DNA of 64,000 nt from the NCBI RefSeq assembly GCF_900090195.1, contig NZ_LT607803.1:2852001-2916000 (forward strand), in the 5' to 3' direction. Below are positions 7,003 to 15,514 of this stretch, piece by piece. The notes beneath the pieces are model-generated. The model saw only the letters and a program-made list of their open reading frames with translations. It was not told the DNA's origin and made no database searches. Origin of the DNA: Variovorax sp. HW608. Its GTDB lineage: Bacteria > Pseudomonadota > Gammaproteobacteria > Burkholderiales > Burkholderiaceae_C. Every line of letters begins with the position of its first letter. The first letter of the stretch is position 1. The position numbers were made by a program, and so were the translations under genes.

Positions 7003-8730
7003 ATGAAAACGATAGCCCATCAGGGTTTGGGCGCAACTGCCGCCGAGACTGACTCCCGACGGAATTCTCCGGCCACGCCGGCTTCACGCAGTGTCTTCGC
7101 ACGGACCTCGCTGGGCCTCGTGGCGGTTCTCGCCGTGCTGGGCCTCGTCTGGTTCGCCACGCTCGGCACCCGGGCCCTGGTGAGCCCCGACGAAGGCCGC
7201 TACGCCGCGCTGGCGCTCGAGATGGCGCGCAGCGGCGACTGGGTGACGCCGCGGCTGAACGGCCTCTTCTATTTCGAGAAGCCGATCCTGCAGTACTGGA
7301 TCGGCGCGCTGGCCTTCCTCGGCCTCGGCGTGTCGGAGTTCAGCGCGCGGCTCTGGCCGGGCCTGGCGGGCTTCCTGACGCTGCTGGCCGTCGGCTTCAC
7401 CGCGGGCCGCCTCTGGGGGCGCGAAGCCGGCGTCCAGGCGCTGGCCGTCGCGGCATCGATGACCTGGCTCATCGGCAACAGCCATTTCCTGACGCTCGAC
7501 AGCGGCCTGACGCTGTTCCTGACCCTGGCGCTCTGCGGCGTGCTGCTGGCCCTTGAAACCCCCGATCCCCGCGCGCGCCGCCGCTGGATCTGGCTGGCCT
7601 GGGCCGCCATGGCCGGGGCGGTGCTGTCCAAGGGGCTGGTGGGCCTCGCCATCCCCGGCGCGGTGCTGGTCTTCGTCAGCCTGTGGCGGCGCGACATGGG
7701 GTTGTGCCGCGGCATGCACTGGGCTTCGGGCCTGGTGATCTTCCTTGCGCTCGCGGCGCCGTGGTTCGTGCTGGTCTCGATGCGGAATCCGGCCTTCGCC
7801 GAATTCTTCTTCATCCACGAGCACTTCGCGCGCTATCTGACGCAGGTGCACCAGCGCGAGGGCGCATGGTGGTACTACGTGCCGCTCCTGATCGGCGGAA
7901 TGCTGCCCTGGACCGGCGCGCTCCCCTGGCTGCTGCGCAAGGACCCCGCAACGCAAGGCAGCTCGCGGATCACGGTGCGCGACGTGCTGCTCGTCTGGTG
8001 CGTCTTCGTCTTCCTGTTCTTCAGCGCGTCGGGCTCCAAGCTGCCGTCCTACATCCTGCCGATGTTCCCGGCGCTGGCCCTGCTGGTGACCGTGCAGCTG
8101 CGCCGCACCGCCCCTTCGGCCCTGCGCTGGCACCTGCTGCTGCCGGTGCTCGCATGGGTGCTCCTGTTCGCCCTCGCCATCGATCCGGCGCGCTTCGCGT
8201 CGGCCAGCACGCCGGTCGCGGTGCTGGAGCCGCTCGCCGGCGCGGTGCGGCTGGGCGCGGTGATCTTCCTCGCGGGTGCACTGGCCGCGTGGTGGTTGCT
8301 CGGACGGCGTGCACTCACGGCGGCCGTGGTGAGCCTCGCGTTCGCCCATCTCGTCGCTACCCTGGCGGTCATCCAGGCGCACAACACCTACGGACAGCTC
8401 AAGAGCGCCGCGCCGCTGGCCGCCGCGCTGCAGCCGCACATCACGCCGGAAACGCCGGTCTTCGCCATCCGGGCGTACGATCAGACGCTTCCGTTCTACC
8501 TGGGGCGCAATGTGGTGCTGGTCGAGTACACGGACGAGTTCGCCCTGGGAGAATCGCTGGAACCGCAGCGGTGGATCAAGACGCTCGACGAGTTCGCCGC
8601 CAAGTGGCAGTCGTTGCCCCAGGCCGCCGCCTACATGGAGAAGCCGACCTGGCTGGAGCTTCAGCAGCGCGGCCTGCCGATGCATACCGTCTTCGAGGAC
8701 CAGCGACGCGTCGTCGTCATCAAGAAATGA
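7003..8730 (+). CDS. arnT: ArnT-like glycosyltransferase (lipid A aminoarabinose transfer)
   Basis: A 575-residue integral membrane protein of the GT-83/PMT superfamily. After one membrane segment (about residues 30-50) the periplasmic loop shows VSPDEGRYAALALEMARSGDW, the DEGRY-type motif of ArnT enzymes. About a dozen hydrophobic segments follow, then a soluble C-terminal domain from about residue 470. ArnT moves 4-amino-4-deoxy-L-arabinose from undecaprenyl phosphate to lipid A on the periplasmic face of the inner membrane, lowering the surface charge and giving polymyxin resistance. The gene heads the operon here, whereas enterobacterial arnT comes after arnD. The link to L-Ara4N rather than another sugar rests on the arnB-arnC-arnA-arnD neighbours. 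Confidence 0.87.
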   Translation: MKTIAHQGLGATAAETDSRRNSPATPASRSVFARTSLGLVAVLAVLGLVWFATLGTRALVSPDEGRYAALALEMARSGDWVTPRLNGLFYFEKPILQYWIGALAFLGLGVSEFSARLWPGLAGFLTLLAVGFTAGRLWGREAGVQALAVAASMTWLIGNSHFLTLDSGLTLFLTLALCGVLLALETPDPRARRRWIWLAWAAMAGAVLSKGLVGLAIPGAVLVFVSLWRRDMGLCRGMHWASGLVIFLALAAPWFVLVSMRNPAFAEFFFIHEHFARYLTQVHQREGAWWYYVPLLIGGMLPWTGALPWLLRKDPATQGSSRITVRDVLLVWCVFVFLFFSASGSKLPSYILPMFPALALLVTVQLRRTAPSALRWHLLLPVLAWVLLFALAIDPARFASASTPVAVLEPLAGAVRLGAVIFLAGALAAWWLLGRRALTAAVVSLAFAHLVATLAVIQAHNTYGQLKSAAPLAAALQPHITPETPVFAIRAYDQTLPFYLGRNVVLVEYTDEFALGESLEPQRWIKTLDEFAAKWQSLPQAAAYMEKPTWLELQQRGLPMHTVFEDQRRVVVIKK

Positions 8731-8755
8731 AAAGTCAATCAACCGGGAGCCGTGC

Positions 8756-9886
8756 ATGAGCACGCGACCCTTCCTCCCCTTCACCCGCCCGTCGATCGAC
8801 GAGCGCACGATCGCCGAGGTCGGCGAGGTGCTGCGCTCGGGCTGGATCACGACCGGCCCGAAATGCGCCGAACTCGAAGCCGCGCTGTCGCAGCGGCTGG
8901 GCGGCCGGCCCGTGCGCCTCGTCAACTCCGGCACCGTCTCGCTGGAGTTCGGCTTGCGCCTGTGCGGCATCGGGCCCGGCGACGAAGTCATCACCACGCC
9001 GCTGAGCTGGGTGGCGACCGCCAACGTGGTGCTGGCGGTCGGCGCGACGCCGGTGTTCGTCGACGCCGACCCGGTCACGCGCAACATCGACCTGAACCAG
9101 GTGGAGCGCGCCATCACGCCGCGCACCCGCGCGCTGATTCCGGTCGACCTGGCCGGCCTGCCGGTCGACCGCGACCGGCTCTACGCGCTCGCGAAGAAGC
9201 ACGGGCTGCGGGTGATCGAGGACGCGGCGCAGTCCTTCGGTGCGCACTGGGGCGGTCGCGAGATCGGCAGCTTCGGCGACCTGGTCTCGTTCAGCTTCCA
9301 TGCGAACAAGAACTTCACGACCTCCGAGGGCGGCTGCCTGGTCCTGAACAACGAGGAAGAGGCGCGGCGCTTCGAGAAGCTGCGCCTGCAGGGCGTGACG
9401 CGCCTGCCGGACGGCGGCATGGAGGTCGAGGCCTGGGGCGGCAAGGCGAACCTCACCGACGTGGCCGCCGCCATCGGCCTCGGGCAGCTTCGCCACCTCG
9501 ATGAGTTCAACCGCCGGCGGCGCCAGCTCGCCGAGCGCTATTTCGCCCGCTGGGACCCGGCGCTCGGCTTCACGCTGCCGCCGCGGGACCTCGAGGGGCA
9601 CGGCAACTGGCACATGTTCCAGCCGCTGCTGCCGGCCCGGCTCGCACCGCGCCGCGGCGAATTCATCGCCGGCATGAAGGCGCAGGGCATCGGCGTCGGC
9701 GTGCACTACCCGGCGATGCATCTGTTTTCGCTGTTCCGGCAGCGCGGCCATGCCGCCGGCGACTTCCCGGTGGCCGAGGACATCGGCGCGCGCACGATCA
9801 CGCTGCCGCTCTTTCCGGCGATGACCGACGCCGACGTCGACCGTGTATGCGACGCGGTGGCCACGGTGACCGCCGCACTGTCCTGA
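8756..9886 (+). CDS. arnB: UDP-4-amino-4-deoxy-L-arabinose aminotransferase
   Basis: This 376-residue PLP enzyme of the DegT/DnrJ/EryC1 group converts UDP-4-ketopentose to UDP-L-Ara4N using glutamate. The Schiff-base lysine is K185 in FHANKNFTTSEGG. D156 in IEDAAQS would contact the pyridine nitrogen. NSGTVSLEFGLR near residue 58 forms part of the phosphate-binding region. The overall length matches ArnB. The ATG at 8756 follows GGGAG and lies 25 bp after arnT. The next gene, arnC, begins 18 bp downstream. No abnormality was seen. Confidence 0.92.
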   Translation: MSTRPFLPFTRPSIDERTIAEVGEVLRSGWITTGPKCAELEAALSQRLGGRPVRLVNSGTVSLEFGLRLCGIGPGDEVITTPLSWVATANVVLAVGATPVFVDADPVTRNIDLNQVERAITPRTRALIPVDLAGLPVDRDRLYALAKKHGLRVIEDAAQSFGAHWGGREIGSFGDLVSFSFHANKNFTTSEGGCLVLNNEEEARRFEKLRLQGVTRLPDGGMEVEAWGGKANLTDVAAAIGLGQLRHLDEFNRRRRQLAERYFARWDPALGFTLPPRDLEGHGNWHMFQPLLPARLAPRRGEFIAGMKAQGIGVGVHYPAMHLFSLFRQRGHAAGDFPVAEDIGARTITLPLFPAMTDADVDRVCDAVATVTAALS

Positions 9887-9904
9887 CAGGAGGCGACGAC
9901 CACC

Positions 9905-10888
9905 ATGTACGACGCAGCCCACCCCGCCATCGCCCCGCGCAGTCCCGCGCTGGACCGCCCCATACTGAGCGTCGTGATCCCGGTCTACAACGAGGAGCTC
10001 GGCCTGGCCGCGCTCTTCGACCGGCTCTATCCGGCGCTCGACGCGCTGGCCATCGACTACGAGATCGTCTTCATCGACGACGGCAGCCGCGACCGCTCGG
10101 CCTCGCTGCTGGCGCAGCAGTTCGAGCTTCGGCCCGACGTCACGCGCGTCGTGCTGCTCAACGGCAACTTCGGCCAGCACCGCGCGATCCTGGCGGGCTT
10201 CGAGCATTGCCGCGGCGATCGCGTGCTCACGCTCGACGCCGACCTGCAGAACCCGCCCGAGGACATCGGCCTGCTTCTGGCCGCCATGGACCAGGGCTTC
10301 GACTGCGTCGGCACCATCCGCCGCAACCGGCAGGACGTGGCCTGGCGCCGCTGGGCCTCGCGCGCCATGAACCGGCTGCGCTTTCGCCTGACCGGCATCG
10401 TGATGAACGACCAGGGCTCGATGATGCGTGCCTACAGCCGCGACATCGTGCAGCTCATCAACCAGTGCGAGGAGATGAACACCTTCATCCCGGCGCTGGC
10501 CTATCAGTTCTCGAAGAATCCGACCGAAGTGGAAGTCGGCCACGAAGCGCGCCACGCCGGCGAATCGAAGTATTCGCTGTACAGCCTGATCCGCCTGAAC
10601 TTCGACCTCGTCACCGGCTTCTCGCTGGTGCCGCTGCAGGCCTTCTCGATGCTGGGCATCATCGTTTCGCTGCTGTCGGGCGTGCTGTTCGTGATCCTGG
10701 CCGGCCGCCGGCTTTTCCTCGGGCCTGAAGTGGGCGGTGTGTTCACGCTGTTCGCCTTGGTGTTCCTGCTGGTCGGCCTGGCGCTGTTCGGCATCGGGCT
10801 GCTCGGCGAATACATCGGCCGCATCTACCAGGAGGTCCGGGCCCGGCCGCGCTACCAGGTGAACGCCGTCCTGGAGCGGCGCCGATGA
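9905..10888 (+). CDS. arnC: Undecaprenyl-phosphate 4-deoxy-4-formamido-L-arabinose transferase
   Basis: A 327-residue family 2 glycosyltransferase. The GT-A domain starts with LSVVIPVYNEELGLAALFDRL and has the nucleotide-binding IVFIDDGSRDRS and the metal-binding LTLDADLQNPPEDI (DxD-like). Two hydrophobic hairpin segments in the C-terminal 90 residues (about 235-300) anchor it in the inner membrane, as in ArnC/DPMS-like enzymes. It transfers formylated Ara4N from UDP to undecaprenyl phosphate on the cytoplasmic face. The stop overlaps the next start by four bases (ATGA), which implies translational coupling with the formyltransferase gene. Confidence 0.92.
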   Translation: MYDAAHPAIAPRSPALDRPILSVVIPVYNEELGLAALFDRLYPALDALAIDYEIVFIDDGSRDRSASLLAQQFELRPDVTRVVLLNGNFGQHRAILAGFEHCRGDRVLTLDADLQNPPEDIGLLLAAMDQGFDCVGTIRRNRQDVAWRRWASRAMNRLRFRLTGIVMNDQGSMMRAYSRDIVQLINQCEEMNTFIPALAYQFSKNPTEVEVGHEARHAGESKYSLYSLIRLNFDLVTGFSLVPLQAFSMLGIIVSLLSGVLFVILAGRRLFLGPEVGGVFTLFALVFLLVGLALFGIGLLGEYIGRIYQEVRARPRYQVNAVLERRR

Positions 10889-11832
10889 GCGCCGCCCGGC
10901 CGAGCGCGATCGTCTTCGCCTACCACGACGTGGGCGTGCGCTGCCTGCGCGTGCTGCTCGACGCCGGCGTCGACGTGCCGCTGGTGGTGACCCACACCGA
11001 CTCGCCCGGCGAGACGATCTGGTTCCGCAGCGTGGCCACGGTGGCGGCGGAGCGCGGCCTGCGCTGCATCACGCCCGCGGACCCGCACGATCCGGAGCTG
11101 CTGCAGTCCACGCGCGCGCTGCAGCCCGATTTCCTCTTCTCGTTCTACTACCGGCAGATGCTGAAGCGCGACTGGCTCGATCTGCCAAAGCGCGGCGCCT
11201 TCAACATGCACGGCTCGCTGCTGCCGCGCTATCGCGGCCGGGCGCCGGTGAACTGGGCGGTCCTGCACGGCGAGCGCGAAACCGGCGCCACCCTGCACCG
11301 CATGACCGAGAAGCCCGACAACGGCGCGATCGTCGACCAGTTCGCGGTGCCGATCCTCTCCGACGACACTTCGCACGAGGTCTTCGGCAAGGTGACCCTG
11401 GCAGCGGAAATCGTGCTCGCGCGCACCTTGCCCGCGATGCTCGACGGCAGCGCGGTCGAGCGGCCGCAGGACCTCTCGCAGGGCCGCTACTTCGGCGGTC
11501 GGCGGCCCGAAGACGGGCGCATCCCGCCGCATGCGAGCGCTCGCCAGATCCACGACCTGGTGCGCGCGCTCGCGCCGCCCTACCCGCCCGCGTTCGCGTC
11601 GTTCGGAGGGCAGCGCATCTACATCGAGCGCACCCTGCGCACCGACACGCTGCCCGACGCCCCCGGCCGCGGCCTGCGCCTGTGGCACGACGGCGCGGCG
11701 CTGTGGCTGATCGCGGACGACGGCCACGCGCTGCGCGTGCTGGCGGCGCGGCGCGATGGCGACAGCCAGCCGCTCGACGCCCATGCATTCGAAACCCTTT
11801 CCTCGGGCAGCTGGCTTGCCGCCGACGCCTGA
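10885..11832 (+). CDS. UDP-L-Ara4N formyltransferase (stand-alone ArnA N-terminal domain)
   Basis: A 315-residue protein equal to the N-terminal half of enterobacterial ArnA. It formylates UDP-Ara4N using N10-formyltetrahydrofolate. The catalytic triad of the formyltransferase fold is visible: N107 and H109 in FNMHGSLLPRYRG, and D145 in KPDNGAIVDQ. A smaller C-terminal subdomain follows residue 200. In E. coli the formyltransferase and decarboxylase are one polypeptide; here a stop codon and 28 bp separate the two, both domains being complete. The four-base overlap with arnC supports one operon. The start is fixed by that overlap. Confidence 0.9.
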   Translation: MSAARPSAIVFAYHDVGVRCLRVLLDAGVDVPLVVTHTDSPGETIWFRSVATVAAERGLRCITPADPHDPELLQSTRALQPDFLFSFYYRQMLKRDWLDLPKRGAFNMHGSLLPRYRGRAPVNWAVLHGERETGATLHRMTEKPDNGAIVDQFAVPILSDDTSHEVFGKVTLAAEIVLARTLPAMLDGSAVERPQDLSQGRYFGGRRPEDGRIPPHASARQIHDLVRALAPPYPPAFASFGGQRIYIERTLRTDTLPDAPGRGLRLWHDGAALWLIADDGHALRVLAARRDGDSQPLDAHAFETLSSGSWLAADA

Positions 11833-11860
11833 ATCTCCCATTTATCCAGGAAACCAAAAT

Positions 11861-12901
11861 ATGCTCAAAGTCCTGATCCTCGGCGTCAACGGCTTCGTCG
11901 GCCATCACCTGACGCGCCACATCATGGAAACCACCGACTGGGAAGTGCACGGCATGGACATGCAGTCGGACCGCGTCGCACCATGGCTCGACAACCCGCG
12001 CTTCCACTTCTTCGAAGGCGACATCACGATCAACAAGGAGTGGATCGAATACCACGTGAAGAAGTGCGACGTGGTGCTGCCGCTGGTCGCGATCGCCACG
12101 CCCTCCACCTACGTGCGCGAGCCGCTGCGCGTGTTCGAGCTCGACTTCGAGGCCAACCTGCCGATCATCCGGCACTGCGTGCGCTGGGGTAAGCGCGTGG
12201 TCTTCCCGTCCACCAGCGAGGTCTACGGCATGTGCAGCGACGCGGCCTTCGACCCCGAGGCCTCCAACCTGGTGTACGGCCCGATCAACAAGCCGCGCTG
12301 GATCTATGCCTGCGCCAAGCAGCTGATGGACCGCGTGATCCATGGCTACGGCCAGCAGGAGGGGCTGCAGTACACGCTCTTCCGCCCCTTCAACTGGATC
12401 GGCCCCGGCCTCGACAGCCTGCATGCGCCGAAGGAAGGTTCGAGCCGCGTGATCACCCAGTTCCTGGGCCACATCGTGCGCGGCGAGCCGATCCGCCTGG
12501 TGGACGGCGGCAGCCAGCAGCGCGCCTTCACCTACGTGGACGACGGCATCTCGGCACTGGTGAAGATCATCGCCAACAAGGACGGCATCGCCGACGGCAA
12601 GATCTACAACATCGGCAACCCCGACAACAACCATTCCATCCGTGCGCTCGCCAAGATGATGCTGAGCCTGGCGGCCTCCCTGCCCGAGTACCGCGATGCG
12701 GCCGCCAAGGTCGAGCTGATCGACGTCGCCGCCGCCGACTACTACGGCGCCGGCTACCAGGACGTGCTGCAGCGCGTGCCGGACATCCGCAACACGGTGG
12801 CCGATCTGGGCTGGAAGCCCACCGTCGGCATGGAAGAAGCGCTGCGCGCGCTGTTCGCCTACTACAGCGACCACGTCGCCTCCGCCGACCTGGAAGCCTG
12901 A
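11861..12901 (+). CDS. arnA: UDP-glucuronic acid decarboxylase (stand-alone ArnA C-terminal domain)
   Basis: This 346-residue short-chain dehydrogenase/epimerase-type enzyme oxidatively decarboxylates UDP-glucuronate to UDP-4-ketopentose, the substrate of ArnB. The NAD-binding Rossmann motif is GVNGFVG (residues 8-14). The catalytic residues are S119 and E120 in TSEVYG, and Y149 and K153 in the YxxxK motif. FRPFNWIGPGLD and GGSQQRAFTYVDD, which hold arginines important in ArnA, are present. The ATG at 11861 is chosen because the Rossmann motif then begins at residue 3. It lies 5 bp from arnD. No UDP-glucose dehydrogenase (ugd) gene is found in this window, so UDP-glucuronate must come from elsewhere. 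Confidence 0.92.
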   Translation: MLKVLILGVNGFVGHHLTRHIMETTDWEVHGMDMQSDRVAPWLDNPRFHFFEGDITINKEWIEYHVKKCDVVLPLVAIATPSTYVREPLRVFELDFEANLPIIRHCVRWGKRVVFPSTSEVYGMCSDAAFDPEASNLVYGPINKPRWIYACAKQLMDRVIHGYGQQEGLQYTLFRPFNWIGPGLDSLHAPKEGSSRVITQFLGHIVRGEPIRLVDGGSQQRAFTYVDDGISALVKIIANKDGIADGKIYNIGNPDNNHSIRALAKMMLSLAASLPEYRDAAAKVELIDVAAADYYGAGYQDVLQRVPDIRNTVADLGWKPTVGMEEALRALFAYYSDHVASADLEA

Positions 12902-12906
12902 GCGCG

Positions 12907-13824
12907 ATGCCGCGCATCGCACTGAAGGTCGACGTCGACACCTTGCGCGGCACGCGCGAAGGCGTCCCGCCGCTGGTGAAGCTCCTGACCGGCTCGGACG
13001 CCGGTGCGAGCTTCCTCTTCAGCCTCGGCCCCGACCACACCGGCCGCGCCATCCTGCGGGTGTTCCGGCCCGGCTTTCTCAGCAAGGTCTCGCGCACCTC
13101 GGTGGTCGAGCACTACGGCCTGAAGACGCTGATGTACGGCGTGCTGCTGCCCGGGCCCGATATCGGCCTGCGCGAAGCCGCCCAGCTACGCGCCGTTCGC
13201 GACGCCGGCTTCGAGGTCGGCGTGCACTGCTGGGACCACGTGCGCTGGCAGGACCATCTCATCGGAAGCGACGAGGCCTGGGCGATGCGCGAAATGCGCA
13301 ATGCCACCGAGCGCCATGCCGAGATCTTCGGCACGCCGCCGCGGCTGCACGGCGCGGCGGGCTGGCAGTTCAACGCGGCCGCCGCGCGCGCCGAGGCCTT
13401 GCTCGGCATCACCTATGCGTCGGACACCCGCGGCACCCATCCCTTCGTGCCGGTGGACGACAACGGTTCGCTGCTCGGCCCTGCGCAGTACCCGACCACG
13501 CTGCCGACGCTGGACGAACTCATCGGCGTCGACGGACTCACCGTCGACAACGTGCACACGCACCTGCTCGCGCTGACCGAAGGCGCGACGCAGGACCACG
13601 TCTACACGCTGCATGCCGAGCTCGAAGGCCAGAAGCTGCTGCCGGTGTTCCGCCGGCTGATCGACGGCTGGCGCGCGCAGGGCCACTCATTGGTGGACCT
13701 CGGCGAGCTGCGCGACGGCACGCCCGACGCGGCGCTGCCGCGGCATCGCATCGCGCTCGGCAGCGTGCCGGGCCGCTCCGGCCTGCTCGCGGTGCAGGGC
13801 GCGCCCTGGCACGCCCCCGCCTGA
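12907..13824 (+). CDS. arnD: Undecaprenyl-phosphate-Ara4FN deformylase
   Basis: A 305-residue polysaccharide-deacetylase-fold protein. The metal-binding residues typical of ArnD are seen in LKVDVDTLRGTREGVP near the N-terminus and in VGVHCWDHVRWQDH (HxxxH-type) near residue 105. HTHLLALTEG near residue 220 supplies further conserved histidines. It removes the formyl group from undecaprenyl-phosphate-Ara4FN before transfer by ArnT. It starts 5 bp after the decarboxylase gene and closes the arn operon, converging on the O-antigen ligase with only 12 bp between stops. No arnE/arnF flippase genes follow. Confidence 0.9.
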   Translation: MPRIALKVDVDTLRGTREGVPPLVKLLTGSDAGASFLFSLGPDHTGRAILRVFRPGFLSKVSRTSVVEHYGLKTLMYGVLLPGPDIGLREAAQLRAVRDAGFEVGVHCWDHVRWQDHLIGSDEAWAMREMRNATERHAEIFGTPPRLHGAAGWQFNAAAARAEALLGITYASDTRGTHPFVPVDDNGSLLGPAQYPTTLPTLDELIGVDGLTVDNVHTHLLALTEGATQDHVYTLHAELEGQKLLPVFRRLIDGWRAQGHSLVDLGELRDGTPDAALPRHRIALGSVPGRSGLLAVQGAPWHAPA

Positions 13825-13836
13825 GATTCGCGAGCC

Positions 13837-15132
13837 CTATCCGCGCAGCACCGCGCCCCACTCGCCCGGCAGCACCCCGACCCACGGATTGCCGGGTGCG
13901 CGCGCGAGGTGCAGGTAGAGGAACGCGATCCAGGGCAGGCTGAGCCCGATCGCCGCATCGCGCATCGCCGAGTTGACGCAGGTCGCCACCAGCAGGATCA
14001 GCATCGCCGCGAAAGCCAGCCGGCCGGTGATGTCGTGCCGCCGCCAGGCGATGACCAGCCCGGTGGCGAACAGCGCAGCCAGGATCAGCAGCCCCGGCAC
14101 GCCGGTCTCCGCGCCGAGCCACAGGAAGTCGTTGTGCGGCATGCTGTAGTCGTACAGCAGCTTCGGGCCGCGGCGGTGCCATTCCGGCGTCCAGCTTCCG
14201 AGCCCGAGGCCGGCCAGCGGCGCATCGAGCATCATCCCGGTCGTCTCGCGGTACATGTGGAAGCGCACCACCCAGCTTCCTTCCGAGACCGCGCCGGCCT
14301 GCGCGGCTTCGAGTTCCTGAATGCCGAGCGTGAATTTCTCCTGCACCGAGGGCGCCTGCCAGACCAGCCCGGCCGCCACCACCGCGCCGACGCACAGCGC
14401 CACGGCCAGCACCCGCAAGCGCCCGCGCCACTGGTGCACGCAGGCCGCGAACACCGCCAGCAGCAGTCCGAGCAGCGAGGTGCGATTGGGCAGCGTCACG
14501 GTCACGATCGCCGCGGTCACGATGGTGACCGCGAACGCCGGGCCGGCCCAGTGCCAGCGGTCGCGCGTGTCGTTGAGATGGGCGAGCCCCCAGACCGCGG
14601 CGGATGCGCCGATGAGGGCAAACAGCAGCGCGTCGTTGATCGACTTGTTGCCCTTCATCACCAGCACGTTGTGCCAGATCGGCAGGGTCGGCAGCCCCAC
14701 CGTGTGGCCGAGGATGATCACCAGCACCGCGAACGCGGCCGCGAGCACGAATCCGCGCAGCGCCCACACCGTCTCCTCGACCGAGAGCAGCAGCGTGAGC
14801 GCCAGCGTCACCGCGATGCGCGCGTCGTGCCAGAGGCTCAGCCCGGTCTCCGGATGGTGCGGCCGCAGCGCCAGCACCACCAGCACCCAGGCGACGAAGG
14901 CCAGGATCGGCCACCGCAGCGGGTCGCCCTGCCAGCGCGCCGCGCGCTCGCGAAAGCCGCCCGACGCCAGCAGCGCCAGGACGAGCAGCCCCGCCGCCGC
15001 GTAGTTGAGCCCCACCGGCATGAAGACCACGCAGCCCCACAGCAGCGCGGCGGCGCGCACGAATCGCGCTCGCGGCGCCGCGGCGGTCAGCGCGCGCGTG
15101 ATTTCAGGTGGATGGGCTATCGATCTCGTCAT
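13837..15132 (-). CDS. O-antigen ligase family membrane protein (Wzy_C)
   Basis: A 431-residue polytopic protein with about ten to twelve hydrophobic segments and a large periplasmic loop near residues 245-350. The loop contains the WaaL/Wzy signature: RFHMYRETTGMMLDAPLAGLG followed by a PHNDFLWLGAETGVPGLL motif, in which the histidine and arginine are typical catalytic candidates. These enzymes join O-antigen to lipid A-core or polymerise it. It lies tail to tail with arnD, so this stretch groups two lipopolysaccharide-modifying functions. Whether it is a ligase, a polymerase or a protein glycosylase cannot be told from sequence alone. Confidence 0.82.
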   Translation of the reverse strand: MTRSIAHPPEITRALTAAAPRARFVRAAALLWGCVVFMPVGLNYAAAGLLVLALLASGGFRERAARWQGDPLRWPILAFVAWVLVVLALRPHHPETGLSLWHDARIAVTLALTLLLSVEETVWALRGFVLAAAFAVLVIILGHTVGLPTLPIWHNVLVMKGNKSINDALLFALIGASAAVWGLAHLNDTRDRWHWAGPAFAVTIVTAAIVTVTLPNRTSLLGLLLAVFAACVHQWRGRLRVLAVALCVGAVVAAGLVWQAPSVQEKFTLGIQELEAAQAGAVSEGSWVVRFHMYRETTGMMLDAPLAGLGLGSWTPEWHRRGPKLLYDYSMPHNDFLWLGAETGVPGLLILAALFATGLVIAWRRHDITGRLAFAAMLILLVATCVNSAMRDAAIGLSLPWIAFLYLHLARAPGNPWVGVLPGEWGAVLRG

Positions 15133-15228
15133 GAAAGAACCTTTTGCTCGCCCGGGACCATGACCCCGCGCGATATTTGAACGTCGTCGTCACTTAATAT
15201 GACGTCTTTTAATACCAACCCAGTCGAA

Positions 15229-15483
15229 ATGTCCGACCTCAACGCCCTCTTCGAAGCCGCCCAGGCGAATTCCAAACTGCTCGCCGAGCGCCCCGACAAT
15301 CCGACGCTGCTGAAGATCTACGGCCTCTTCAAGCAGGCCACCGCGGGCGACAACACCGAGAAGAAGCCCAGCTTCAGCGACATCGTCGCACGTGCCAAGT
15401 GGGACGCCTGGACCTCGCGCAAGGGCCTCGGCGCCGACGAAGCCAAGCAGCAATACATCGACCTGATCGAATCGCTGCGCTGA
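15229..15483 (+). CDS. Acyl-CoA-binding protein
   Basis: An 84-residue four-helix ACBP protein. Conserved features are LLKIYGLFKQATAGD (helix 2 with the acyl-CoA contacts), a lysine-rich loop, and AKWDAWTSRKGLGADEAKQQYI (KWDAW signature). It binds long-chain acyl-CoA esters in the cytoplasm and buffers their free pool. The ATG at 15229 is preferred because it gives the family's usual MSDLN start and length. An in-frame ATG at 15199 would add ten residues. An AT-rich stretch (TTAATATGA) at about 15194 could be part of the promoter. Confidence 0.88.
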   Translation: MSDLNALFEAAQANSKLLAERPDNPTLLKIYGLFKQATAGDNTEKKPSFSDIVARAKWDAWTSRKGLGADEAKQQYIDLIESLR

Positions 15484-15514
15484 AACGCGCGCACCGCCGG
15501 CGGCGCTCCGGGTG

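Noticed and set aside
7084..9126. 680-codon open frame antisense to arnT and arnB
   Set aside because: It is a by-product of high GC at third positions; the sense frames carry clear ArnT and ArnB motifs, while the antisense product is His/Arg/Gln-rich with no domain.
8735..10555. 606-codon antisense frame across arnB and arnC
   Set aside because: Same GC-skew artefact; the sense strand is well supported by catalytic motifs in both genes.
15170..15200. TTGAAC ... TAATAT as a sigma-70 promoter for the acyl-CoA-binding protein
   Set aside because: The spacer is about 12 bp, too short for a standard promoter.
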